Of a DNA stretch of 64,000 bases, positions 34,549-43,586 are shown piece by piece. The stretch lies in the NCBI RefSeq assembly GCF_000025325.1, contig NC_013744.1, forward strand, positions 434,001-498,000. The letters are read 5' to 3'. Each line of letters opens with the position of its first letter. Positions within the stretch are counted from its first letter, which is position 1. Both the position numbers and the translations under genes were made by a program. This stretch comes from Haloterrigena turkmenica DSM 5511 (lineage in GTDB: Archaea > Halobacteriota > Halobacteria > Halobacteriales > Natrialbaceae). The notes under the pieces are model-generated. The model had not been told where the DNA came from. It saw nothing but the letters and a program-made list of their open reading frames with translations, and searched no databases.

Positions 34549-35217
34549 ATGTCTCTCATTGGGAAGATGGAAATAGGGCGTCCGGTGGGCCAAAAGGCAT
34601 TGAAAGCCGTTCCAGATATGATACTCGAGATCGAGGATATTCGTTCGTTGGCCGACGAACCGTTTAAATTCATTTTTTGGGCGTCAAATGACGATTTTCA
34701 GACATACGAATCTGCACTAACCGATGACCCTTCGGTTTCTGACTACAAATGCCTCACCGAATTACCTGAGCGACGCCTCTACCAGATACAACTCTCAGAA
34801 GAAGGCCAACAGAACACGCTTCAACCCATTGCCGTAGAGCAGGATATTGTTCCTATTAGTCTGACGATGACGGTTGAAGGCGTAGAATTCGTGGGTCGGT
34901 TCCCGTCCCGAAGTGCGATAATCACTCTTAAAGAAAAGTGTGAAGAGCTAGATAGACATTTTAGATTGATTAATCTGTACGAGGAGAAACCCGTTGAGAA
35001 GGATGGTGGCCGTACCAACAGATACGGCGTTACAAGCAGTCAACGTGGTGCCCTGATCGCGGCGTTAGAAAAAGGATACTTCAACGTGCCGCGGGAAACG
35101 CGGATGGAAGATATCGCCGATGAACTCGACATCTCGACGTCCGCTCTATCGGCTCAACTGCGACGCGGACAGAAAGCACTGCTTCGCCACACCTTAGCTA
35201 ATGGGTCATCGATATAA
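34549..35217 (+). CDS. Bat-type (HTH_10) transcriptional regulator
   Basis: Protein of 222 aa from the ATG at 34549; the frame opens at a TTG at 34525. The C-terminus (GVTSSQRGALIAALEKGYFNVPRETRMEDIADELDISTSALSAQLRRGQKALLRH) is the HTH_10 domain of bacterio-opsin activator-type regulators. The N-terminal 150 residues form an unclassified sensor-like part. It lies between two IS remnants in opposite orientation, and its lower G+C and weaker acidity suggest acquisition by transfer. Confidence 0.85.
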   Translation: MSLIGKMEIGRPVGQKALKAVPDMILEIEDIRSLADEPFKFIFWASNDDFQTYESALTDDPSVSDYKCLTELPERRLYQIQLSEEGQQNTLQPIAVEQDIVPISLTMTVEGVEFVGRFPSRSAIITLKEKCEELDRHFRLINLYEEKPVEKDGGRTNRYGVTSSQRGALIAALEKGYFNVPRETRMEDIADELDISTSALSAQLRRGQKALLRHTLANGSSI

Positions 35218-35256
35218 CGAACCGAACTCCCCAATAGTGATATTATTTATATAATT

Positions 35257-35715
35257 TTGAACTACTGTTCATCGCGGCACGGCCTAGTTCTGTATCTCCT
35301 CGGCTGGTGTTTTTTCATCGAGTGCTTGATTCGATTTCTGCTAGTCGCAGTACTGTATGAACTATTCAAGACACTTGCGGACGCTCGCCTGACTGGCTAC
35401 CCTACGAATTGTGGAAACGGTCGTCCCGAATTCGAGAGTGAGAACCGTTTTTCGATATGGTTTCGGTCAGTGTAGTTGACCCAATATTCAATCCTAACTG
35501 AGAGAGAATAGTCCGATAACCGAATTGATCGACGAGAAACTCAGCATCGGAGAGATCATTTTTCTCGCAGAGCTGACGGAGAAATATAGTTGCCGTATCA
35601 GTGCTATGCCGGCCGAACAGCGCGATATCGAAGAGCAACTCAGGATTGAAGGATATTGCAGCGTATACCCAAGACAACTCGGCGTTGATTTTGACAGCTG
35701 TTTCGGTCACTGTGT
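35257..35715 (-). pseudogene. Decayed IS6-like transposase, fragment B
   Basis: Minus-strand translation gives ETAVKINAELSWVYAA, FGRHSTDTATIFLRQL and SDAEFLVDQFGYRT, then DRFHNS. The last part, VASQASVRKCLE, FIQYCD and QKSNQALDEKTPAEEIQN, is interrupted by three in-frame stop codons. It is the same family as fragment A in the opposite orientation and is clearly inactive. Confidence 0.8.
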
Positions 35716-35727
35716 TATGTCATACAC

Positions 35728-36492
35728 CTACGAGTACAGCGAGTTGACTTCAATGACATTCGCTGTTTGAGCGATCTTTTCCTGCAGGTCGTTCGTTATT
35801 CGCTCGTCAGTCATTCGTCGAGACGGACCGGAGATACTCAGCGCACCGATAGCTTCCGTTCCCGGCACGTTCACTGCTGCCCCGATACAGCGAATGCCCG
35901 GAATATTCTCTTCGTCGTCAATCGAATACCCTCGCGACGAGGTTTTGTCGAGTTCTCGGTACAGGTCTTCGACGTCGGTGATCGTGTTTTCCGTTCGCTC
36001 GGGTAACTCGTATTCTTCTATGATTTGGTCGGCCTCATTACGAGGTAATTCGGCCAGAATCGCCTTTCCGAGAGACGTCGAATGCATCGGCATCTTTTCA
36101 CCAATTTCGGAAACGGTTCGAACCGCTGAATCGCCTCGACCTTTTTCGAGGTATACGACGTGCCCCCCTTCTTTTGCGCCGAAGTGGACGACCTCACCAG
36201 TGGTATCCGCGAGTTCTCGGACTTCCTCTCTCACCGTATTCGTGTCCGCCACCCAGTTCCTGACGGATTCGGAAATACGCACAAACTGCAGACTGAGCCG
36301 ATACGTGTGATCGTCTTTGACGACTAGCCCTTCGTTGTTCAATGTCGCGAGATGGCCGTGTACGGTGCTTTTCGAGATCCCCAACTCGTTCGCAAGTTCT
36401 GTGACCCCTATCTCACCCTTTTTTCGCAATATCTCTATTATTCTGCAGGTCTTTTTGGCCGAATCGACCTGTCGAGGAATCTCCCTAACCAT
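35728..36492 (-). CDS. IclR-family transcriptional regulator
   Basis: Protein of 254 aa from the ATG at 36492. The N-terminal winged helix is KKTCRIIEILRKKGEIGVTELANELGISKSTVHGHLATLNNEGLV and the C-terminal effector domain includes GHVVYLEKGRGD, MPMHSTSLGKAILAELP and GIRCIGAAVNVPG. Haloarchaeal IclR proteins (for example XacR of Haloferax) control sugar-acid catabolism, so this is the best candidate regulator of the uronate island to its right. A TATATAAAT box near 36548-36556 would give a leader of about 30 nt. Confidence 0.88.
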   Translation of the reverse strand: MVREIPRQVDSAKKTCRIIEILRKKGEIGVTELANELGISKSTVHGHLATLNNEGLVVKDDHTYRLSLQFVRISESVRNWVADTNTVREEVRELADTTGEVVHFGAKEGGHVVYLEKGRGDSAVRTVSEIGEKMPMHSTSLGKAILAELPRNEADQIIEEYELPERTENTITDVEDLYRELDKTSSRGYSIDDEENIPGIRCIGAAVNVPGTEAIGALSISGPSRRMTDERITNDLQEKIAQTANVIEVNSLYS

Positions 36493-36879
36493 ATGTAGAG
36501 TAACGGTGGTACAACACATATTTGTCGTAGTTCTTTGCTCGAACCATTTATATAGGGGTGCGGTATCGACTACGAAGTCCGCGTACTATAGGGACCGCAG
36601 CGTATATTCATTCGACCTCTCCCTCTAAACCACTGATAAGGGTATCGGGTCCGTATCCGTTTCGATATATGTAAACCGTTTAACTATCGCTAATGAGACG
36701 TGCTACCAGTTCGATCGGTACAGTAGATCAAAATTAGAAGTCACTGGAGCCGATAGTTCTGACGTGCTGGTTTCCGCACGGTTCCTATTGTACTATCGGT
36801 CGAAACGATCCGCCATCGATTGGACCAGGAGGGACAGCACAGCGGACAGCGGTCCGTTGATCGGGCTCGAGGTCGGATC
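36493..36879. other. Intergenic region upstream of iclR-type gene
   Basis: About 390 bp with the iclR-side TATA box and no supported gene. It also forms the 3' flank of the lactonase gene, which is transcribed toward it. Confidence 0.4.
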
Positions 36880-37926
36880 TCACAGCCACTGAATACAGAC
36901 CGGGTCCGGAATCGATACGTGTTCGCCTATCGGTACTAACGATCCAGTTTCGCCGTCAACCCTGAACCCAGTGACATCGTCGCTGTGGCGATTCGCCGCG
37001 AAAAGGTAGTCTCCGTTCGGATCGACTGTGAAGTGCCACGGCCACTCTCCGCCGCTCGAGGACGTCGCGACGCGCTCGAGGCGTCCATCATCGATAGCGA
37101 ACGTCACGATCGCGTCCTGACCGCGATTCGAAGCGAAGATGTATCGTCCGGACGGATGGACGGCGATTTCGGCTGACTTGTTCTGTCCGTAGAACTCGTT
37201 CGGGAGCGTTGAAACCGTTACTTGGGCGACGAGAGAGCCGTCCGAGCGTCTATCGAACTGAGTCACCGTCGAGTCGAGTTCGTTGATCACGTACAGCTGG
37301 TCGCCGTTCGGACCGAACGCGATATGCCGCGGACCGGATCCCGGCTCGACATTGGTCTCGGCGCATCGCTCGAGTGTTTGTTGGTCTCGATCGATCCTGT
37401 AGGTGATAATTTGATCGGTCCCGAGATCGGCAACGTAGACGAATTGATCGTCTGGTCCAGGCGTGATCGAATGTGGATGCGGTGCGTTCTGGCGTTCGTC
37501 GTGGACGCTCGAGCCGTGATGATCGATGACTGCGGTCGGACTCTCGATACTACCGTCATCATCAATGGGAAGCATCGAAATGGCACCACCGAAGTAGTGG
37601 GCCACAAACAGAAACCGTCCCGTCGAGTCAACACTGCAGTGGCACGGACTGAATGCGCCGCTTTGCGCCGCGTTGACCTCGTGCAATACGCCCGTGTCTC
37701 GATTCACAGCGAATACTTTGATGACTCCTTCCCCTTCTTCGCGAACGGCAGCGTACAAGTACTCTCCGTTCGGATGAGGAGCGACGAACGTCGGGTCGGG
37801 CCCAGCAACAGCACTATCAAGTGGTTCGATTGAACCCGTTTCTGAGTCAACTGCAACGGTGTAGACTCCGTCAGCACTTGTCGAGCTATACGTACCAATG
37901 GCTGCTAAACGCGTCTCGGGTGTCAC
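36880..37926 (-). CDS. Lactonase, beta-propeller family (YbhE/6-phosphogluconolactonase type)
   Basis: Protein of 348 aa, full length for the seven-bladed lactonase family (PF10282). Repeated blade units of the pattern HPNGEYLYAA, STGRFLFVAHY, DQFVYVADLG, NGDQLYVINEL, SGRYIFASNRG and NGDYLFAANRHS are evident. In this island it most likely opens the aldarolactone made by the uronate-type dehydrogenase. A partial, frameshifted copy with long identical stretches lies at 51191-51530, next to the dehydrogenase gene. Confidence 0.85.
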   Translation of the reverse strand: MTPETRLAAIGTYSSTSADGVYTVAVDSETGSIEPLDSAVAGPDPTFVAPHPNGEYLYAAVREEGEGVIKVFAVNRDTGVLHEVNAAQSGAFSPCHCSVDSTGRFLFVAHYFGGAISMLPIDDDGSIESPTAVIDHHGSSVHDERQNAPHPHSITPGPDDQFVYVADLGTDQIITYRIDRDQQTLERCAETNVEPGSGPRHIAFGPNGDQLYVINELDSTVTQFDRRSDGSLVAQVTVSTLPNEFYGQNKSAEIAVHPSGRYIFASNRGQDAIVTFAIDDGRLERVATSSSGGEWPWHFTVDPNGDYLFAANRHSDDVTGFRVDGETGSLVPIGEHVSIPDPVCIQWL

Positions 37927-37967
37927 ATTATTTCGATAGAACCGTCTGGCTTTTACTGTTTTGATAT

Positions 37968-38330
37968 TCAGTCAGAGGGAGAATAGCGTATGATCGTGCC
38001 GACTTCGTTTCCATCGAACTGCCTCCTCTTCTGCGTTAGCCGCTGGATCGTATCCGATCCGATCACTGACCTTGCGGACTGAAACCCATCGCCGACGTCG
38101 TAGAAGACGCCGAATTCGATGGAGATCATCCCAAAGACAATACTCGATCTGACGAGCAAGGTCCCGACGAGACTGCCACATCGCCTTCACGTCGCTATCA
38201 ACGTCGGCGAGTACACGTGTGCACGCTGGCGTACATCAACGGTTACCGCCCGCTCGCCCGGGTTTCGACTCGAACTCGCTTTCGGTCGTTACTCGACTGC
38301 CAGCTTCGAGATTCATGGTGACAGAGGGCC
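37968..38330 (-). pseudogene. Remnant of NAD-dependent uronate-type dehydrogenase
   Basis: Minus-strand frames give KAMWQSRRDLARQIEYCLWDD, then (after frame change) EFGVFYDVGDGF and DRIGYDPAANAEE. These match the C-terminal third of the intact dehydrogenase at 50339-51190 (KAMWQSRRDFAHQVKCCLLD, EFGVFYGVSD, ERIGYDPVDNAEE). Weak similarity (TTESEFE for ETEEFE) extends to about 38330. It sits directly upstream of the intact lactonase in the same order and orientation as the pair at 50339-51530. Confidence 0.85.
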
Positions 38331-39184
38331 TCCATTTCAAGATTCTACCGGTCTCAAGTATCCGCGCAAGACGGATTCTTCGAATTTCGTACGTAACACC
38401 TCGATATCCATGAGACCGTTCTCTGCTGTCGAACTGTTCGATCTATGATGTGCTTTTCTCGCTGTCACAGAAATCGACCCGTTCTCGAGGCAGTCTACGA
38501 CGAGATACTGAGACGCGTTCGTTGTTCGACCGATCGGTATGATTCGTCCGAAGGCTACCGAGCGTTTACTGGCTGTTTGAACCGGTTTCCACGGAAAGTA
38601 ACCGCACGAGAGGTGTTCTTTCCTCTCGAATTGCGCCGTACAGTCGCTCTCGGGCAGAGAATGACGAACTTCTAACCCACTCTCGAAATGGTCTACGAGT
38701 CCAGAACGGTTCGAATCCGAACTAGCATCTGTGCTGTCACGATTCCGCTGAGTTGCCGCGTATGCTCTATCGATCCGCTGTCGGTCCGATTACGAGTCAC
38801 TCGTGTAAGCAGCCCATTTACGACAGTACTTTCGTAAAGAGAACGCAATCGTCGGTCTACCGAGTGCGGGATCCTCTGTTGTCTGTATTCAACAGAGACG
38901 TTCGACATCGTCGAACATCCCGGTTTGTGGCCTGTGTCGGCTGCCAGCACTATCATACAACGACGAGAAATGAGAACGAAGCGTACGACGACACCTATTG
39001 TAGATGCACACGCCAACCGGACGAAATCGTCGAATCGACCGAAAGGATGTCCCATTCTCAGCTATCGAATAGAGCCGTGTTCGACTCTCTTGAGAATGCC
39101 ACCGACAAAGAGACTCGGAGACAACTTGTACCGTCCTCGCTCTGCAGCCGGTGTTTTTTTGTAACCGAGTGCATAGCGTATTGC
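38331..39184. other. Upstream region of uxaC
   Basis: About 850 bp with no convincing gene; frames are basic and Ser/Arg-rich. It carries palindrome copy 4 at 38817-38838. A T-rich run near 39162-39169 precedes the uxaC start. Confidence 0.45.
38817..38838. promoter_or_regulatory. TTTACG-N10-CGTAAA palindrome, copy 4
   Basis: TTTACG, ACAGTACTTT, CGTAAA: the most symmetrical member of the family, about 350 bp before the uxaC start. Confidence 0.5.
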
Positions 39185-40549
39185 ATGGGGTTCCTTGGAG
39201 ACAGATATCTGCTCGACTCGGAGACCGCTGAAGAACTGTACGCCGATATCGAATCACTGCCGATCGTCGATCCGCATACTCACGCGGATTTGACCGAAAT
39301 CATCGCTAACGACGGCTGGTCCGATATCTGGGAGGTCGAAGGGGCGACTGATCACTACGTCTGGTCGATGATGCGAAAACGGGGCATCCCTGAACGGAAG
39401 ATCACGGGTGAGGCCTCAAACAGGGAGAAGTGGCTCGCGCTCGCCTCGGAATTTCCCAATTTCGCCGGCAATCCGAGCTACGAGTGGATCCACCTCGATC
39501 TACAACGCCGTTTCGGTATCGAGAAACCGATCTCCGAGGCGACGGCCGAGGAGATCTGGACCGAGACGAAAGCGCAACTGGCGACGCCCTCGATGCGTCC
39601 GCAGCGACTGCTGGAGGAAATGAACGTCGAGGTGTTCTGTACGACAGACGACCCAACGTCGACGCTCGAGAATCACGAACGGGCCGAACGAACCATCGAA
39701 AGTGTCGACATCCGGCCGACGTGGCGGGTCGACCGCGCATTGCATGTCGGTCGGGACACTTGGTACGAGTTCGTCGACCAATTGGAGCAAACGACCGGTA
39801 CCGGTACCGGTTCCTTCTCAGGGTTTCTGGAGGCACTCGAGGAGACTCACGACTACTTTGCTGCTCACGGCTGTCGGGCGAGCGATCTCAGCCTCGAACA
39901 GATCGTGACACGACCTGTGAGTCAGCGGCGAGCGCGAAACGTCTATCGCAGGGCACTAGAGGGACGAAATCTCTCGGTGAACGAAGTCAAGGACTTTCAG
40001 GCGTTTCTCATCGAAATGGTCGGTCGGCTCAATGCCGAGAAAGGGTGGGTCACTCAGCTCCATTTCGGTGCGGTTCGTGACTATCGCGGTCAGTTGTACG
40101 ACACCGTTGGTGCCGACGCCGGGGGCGACGTCTCGACGCAGTCGATCGAACTGACTGACAATCTGGAGTACTTCCTGAATGAGTTCGACGATGAGACGGA
40201 GATCATTCTCTATACCGTCGATCCGACCCACTACCCGACGATCGCAACGATCGCTCGAGCATTTCCGAACGTGAGTGTCGGTCCGGCGTGGTGGTTCAAC
40301 GACAGTCCGTACGGGATCGAGGAACAACTGAAGTACGCGGGTTCAGTCGATCTGCTTTTCAATCACGCCGGAATGGTCAGCGACTCGCGGAAACTGATAT
40401 CGTACGGATCCCGATTCGAGATGTTTCGTCGGACGCTCGCGAACGTGGTCGGCGAGATGGTCGATCGAGAACGGGTCCCGATGGCTCATGCGGAGCATCT
40501 CGTGAGACACCTCGCGTACGACCGGCCGAAGTCGCTCTATGGGTTCTAG
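39185..40549 (+). CDS. uxaC: Glucuronate isomerase
   Basis: Protein of 454 aa from the ATG at 39185; the frame is open further upstream but that part is non-halophilic in composition. UxaC markers include LPIVDPHTHADLTEI (HxH metal site), WVTQLHFGAVRD, VGPAWWFNDSPYGIEEQL and the C-terminal GSRFEMFRRTL...VRHLAYDRPKSLYGF. It isomerises D-glucuronate to D-fructuronate, the first step of the isomerase route. An SDR and two mannonate dehydratases in the island supply the next steps. Confidence 0.9.
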   Translation: MGFLGDRYLLDSETAEELYADIESLPIVDPHTHADLTEIIANDGWSDIWEVEGATDHYVWSMMRKRGIPERKITGEASNREKWLALASEFPNFAGNPSYEWIHLDLQRRFGIEKPISEATAEEIWTETKAQLATPSMRPQRLLEEMNVEVFCTTDDPTSTLENHERAERTIESVDIRPTWRVDRALHVGRDTWYEFVDQLEQTTGTGTGSFSGFLEALEETHDYFAAHGCRASDLSLEQIVTRPVSQRRARNVYRRALEGRNLSVNEVKDFQAFLIEMVGRLNAEKGWVTQLHFGAVRDYRGQLYDTVGADAGGDVSTQSIELTDNLEYFLNEFDDETEIILYTVDPTHYPTIATIARAFPNVSVGPAWWFNDSPYGIEEQLKYAGSVDLLFNHAGMVSDSRKLISYGSRFEMFRRTLANVVGEMVDRERVPMAHAEHLVRHLAYDRPKSLYGF

Positions 40550-40779
40550 TAGTTCCGCAGTACCAGTGTGAAATCCAACGCGCTGTCGTGCCCACCACAG
40601 TGATTGGCGGCAACGAGGACCTATCTGGGTCCACACAAAGGGCGACTCTTCGTGAGAGCCGGCAACTGACGCTCGGGAATGTGCCTTCGATCCGATATTC
40701 AGTACTTACCGAACGTCGAGTTCCGGGAACACGGAAAATACATACAGCTGCGTTCTAACTGTTCTCGTACGGAGCTACG

Positions 40780-41604
40780 ATGAGTATGACTAATGACTTC
40801 GCTATCGACGGCAAGGTGTGCGTGATAACGGGCGGGTCCGGCGAACTCGGATCGGCAATGGCGAAAGCGATCGGTGAAAACGGCGGGAAGGTCGTTCTCC
40901 TCGCCCGCGGTGAAGAAAAACTACAGCAAACCAGCGCCGAACTCGCGGAACAGGACATCGAACACAGCGCGATCCCGGCGTCGGTTCTCGACCGCGCGGA
41001 ACTGGACGCGGCCGCCGAGACAGTCATCGACGAATACGGTCGCATTGATGTTCTCATCAATGCAGCAGGAGGAAACAACCCCGATGCGACGACAGGTCCA
41101 GATACGTCCTTTTTCGAACTCCCGAAAGAAGGCCTCGAAGACGTCGTGAACGTCAACTTCGTCGGGACGGTCCTCGCGTCGCAGGCCTTCGGCGAGTACA
41201 TGGTCGAACAAGGAGAGGGTAGTATTCTGAACGTCTCGTCGATGAACGCGTTTACGCCGCTGACCAAGATTCCGGGCTATTCGGGTGCCAAAGCTGCCGT
41301 CTCGAACTTTACCGAGTGGCTGGCCGTCCATATGGCTCAGAACTACACTCCCGATATTCGCGTCAACGCGATTGCACCCGGGTTCTTCCTTACGGAACAG
41401 AACCGCTATCTCTTGATCGACGAAGAGATGGACGAGTACACCGACCGCGGTCAGGCGATCATCGATCACACTCCCCAACGACGATTCGGTACTCCGAAGG
41501 ACCTTGCGACGACCGTGCTTTGGCTGATCGCACCCGGTTCCGAATTCGTCACTGGGACGGTGATTCCGGTCGACGGGGGGTTCTCGGCGTTTAGCGGCGT
41601 CTGA
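40780..41604 (+). CDS. SDR oxidoreductase, probable D-mannonate oxidoreductase
   Basis: Protein of 274 aa. NAD(P)-binding TGGSGELGSAMA, NNAG-like INAAGGNN, catalytic Ser in NVSSMNAF and Tyr/Lys in GYSGAKAAVSNF. The insertion with FFELPKEGLEDVVNVNFVGTVLASQAF resembles SDR-type fructuronate reductases of Bacillus (YjmF type). It follows uxaC on the same strand, so reduction of fructuronate to mannonate is the natural role (inference from context). Confidence 0.8.
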   Translation: MSMTNDFAIDGKVCVITGGSGELGSAMAKAIGENGGKVVLLARGEEKLQQTSAELAEQDIEHSAIPASVLDRAELDAAAETVIDEYGRIDVLINAAGGNNPDATTGPDTSFFELPKEGLEDVVNVNFVGTVLASQAFGEYMVEQGEGSILNVSSMNAFTPLTKIPGYSGAKAAVSNFTEWLAVHMAQNYTPDIRVNAIAPGFFLTEQNRYLLIDEEMDEYTDRGQAIIDHTPQRRFGTPKDLATTVLWLIAPGSEFVTGTVIPVDGGFSAFSGV

Positions 41605-41959
41605 TATGATCGATCCTGAGGTGATAGATTAGGAATCCAGGTGAGATGTGCAGGTCGTCAGTTACCCACGTGCTACGGCCAGTTGGATTGAGGGGAGACA
41701 TCGCAATCATCTCAGCCACCTCATCTAGTGTAGACGTCCGCTCGTCGATTTTGAAGCGTTAGAGATACGTTCAGTAGTAGTCGATCACTGCGATCATCGG
41801 GCGGCAGAACCAATGTAATCTCAGAGAGACAGCGAGTCAGTCGTCTGTGAGCCACAGACTTCGAACCTCTACCCACTCTAGCGTTATTTCACCCTCTATA
41901 TATACCCCGAATAGAGTTAACGCGAGGAACTTCGTGTATTGGCATCAAAGTAGTACTTG
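41605..41959. other. Intergenic region before HalOD1 gene
   Basis: About 355 bp. A TATATATA box at 41896-41905 is the only recognisable signal. Confidence 0.4.
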
Positions 41960-42235
41960 ATGTCAGCAGCAATAGAATACAAAGCAGAGAACCCTCGGTT
42001 GTCAGTGAAGGTAGTAGAAGCTATAGCTGCATACGCAGACCAGAGCCCGGTTGTGGTGTCTGAGGACGGAACTGACGGGATTGCACCGCTATACCAAACC
42101 ATCGATCCGGACGCACTGGATGCGCTGTTTCAGAATACGGCTGGCGAAGAACCGATAGGAACGGTCGAGTTCGTCCACTGTGGATATAAGGTAACCGTTG
42201 AAAGCACCGGCGAAATAACCGTTACTGAACGATAA
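41960..42235 (+). CDS. HalOD1 domain protein
   Basis: Protein of 91 aa from the ATG at 41960. It contains the haloarchaeal output domain 1 pattern: SVKVVEAIAAYADQSPVVV...LYQTIDPDALDALFQ, then VEFVHCGYKVTVESTGEITV. HalOD1 proteins occur alone or fused to sensor kinases, and their function is unknown. It lies alone between the SDR and the convergent mannonate dehydratase. Confidence 0.8.
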   Translation: MSAAIEYKAENPRLSVKVVEAIAAYADQSPVVVSEDGTDGIAPLYQTIDPDALDALFQNTAGEEPIGTVEFVHCGYKVTVESTGEITVTER

Positions 42236-42334
42236 CCGACGGTCAGGAAGCGGTAACTCGCGACGAAGATCTCGCTGGTGAATTTCGTAGGTGGAGAGTC
42301 ATCCGTGCGACTACCGATTACTCGGAGCGAACTG

Positions 42335-43291
42335 TTACAGCGAATCCGATAGACCGCGCATGTATCCGATAGCGAAGAGACGTCCCTTCATGTGGTAGCC
42401 GGGATTAGAATTGTCCTCTCCGGCCATCGTTGGGACGTGATCCGGCCGCATCGGTACGTTGTCGCTGACCGCCTCGTCGTATGCCGCCATCGCTGCGTGC
42501 ATATCAGTCGGCCCGTTGTCGTGCCACGTTTCGACGAACCGGTCGGCATCTCCTTCGACGTCTCGGAAATGAACGAAGTTAATCTTTTCACCGAAGCGAC
42601 GGATCGTTGACGGGATATCAACTCCCATCGCTGCGAAGTTTCCTTGGCAGAACGTGATTCCGTTATATTCGCTATCGACGACGTTCAGTATTCGTTCGTA
42701 ATTCTCGACACTATTCGCGATTCGAGGAACACCACGAACCGATTCACGAGGCGGATCGTCGGGATGAAGTCCTAGTCGAACGTCTGCCTCCTCGGCAACC
42801 GGAACGACTTCCTCGAGGAAGTACGCCAAGGCCTCGAAAATCTCCTCGTGGCTTTTCGCGGAAGCCGGTACGGTCGGCCCGCCCTGCATTTTCGCGTTAT
42901 CGTAGCCGGTGGCGAGCGAGTCTCCGCGAGCTTCGACATGCGCTTCGGTACGCGCCCAGCGAACGCCGGCCATCCAATCGTAACAGACGACGGGGATCCC
43001 GAGATCACCGCAGTTTCGAAGGAATTGTTTGAACTCCTCGATATCCTCGTCACGCCCGTCGAGACCGAGTCGAATACGGTCGGTCAACGGAACGCTTCCT
43101 TCGAGAACGGAGAACTCGAGCCCGGCATTCTCGAGCCAGTTTTGTAGTTGCCGGAGTTCGTCGTACGTCCATGTCGTTTTGTCGTTACCAACCTCTAACG
43201 GGTGAATCACAGCGTCTGTAACACCCATTTGCTTTGCTAGTTCCCATCGTTCGTCAGGTTGCGGTGGTAGTACTAAAGCTGGCTGTACCAT
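42335..43291 (-). CDS. uxuA: Mannonate dehydratase (UxuA family), copy 1
   Basis: TIM-barrel protein of 318 aa from the ATG at 43291, preceded by an ATATATAC box at about 43313-43320; the extension to 43426 is rejected. UxuA motifs: VRLGLHPDDPPRESVRGVPRIANSVENY, GITFCQGNFAAMG, INFVHFRDVEGDADRFVETWHDNGPTDM and PMRPDHVPTMAGEDNSNPGYHMKGRLFAIGYMRGL. It dehydrates D-mannonate to 2-keto-3-deoxygluconate. A second divergent copy lies at 49076. Confidence 0.88.
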   Translation of the reverse strand: MVQPALVLPPQPDERWELAKQMGVTDAVIHPLEVGNDKTTWTYDELRQLQNWLENAGLEFSVLEGSVPLTDRIRLGLDGRDEDIEEFKQFLRNCGDLGIPVVCYDWMAGVRWARTEAHVEARGDSLATGYDNAKMQGGPTVPASAKSHEEIFEALAYFLEEVVPVAEEADVRLGLHPDDPPRESVRGVPRIANSVENYERILNVVDSEYNGITFCQGNFAAMGVDIPSTIRRFGEKINFVHFRDVEGDADRFVETWHDNGPTDMHAAMAAYDEAVSDNVPMRPDHVPTMAGEDNSNPGYHMKGRLFAIGYMRGLSDSL

Positions 43292-43586
43292 AGTTATCGC
43301 TAGGACACATCTCATATATACGTTTGGTTCTACGGAGGAGGCAGACCGAGTGCCTCGGGATCGTTCGGAAATCAGAGGTCTCCGTGATAACGAGGTTTGT
43401 GTGAAATTCAGTTGAAAGAGCGACACCGGGAATTACCGGCTGAACACCCGTCATCACGAGCAAACTGACAAGCGGCACTCGAGAGCGCTATTGCGTTAGA
43501 ACCCTCGAACGCGCAGCTGCAAAAATAGCGGTGGGGTTTGTTCTTTGTCAGCGCATTAGCTACTTGTCGTGTCCGCTTTCACCTCG

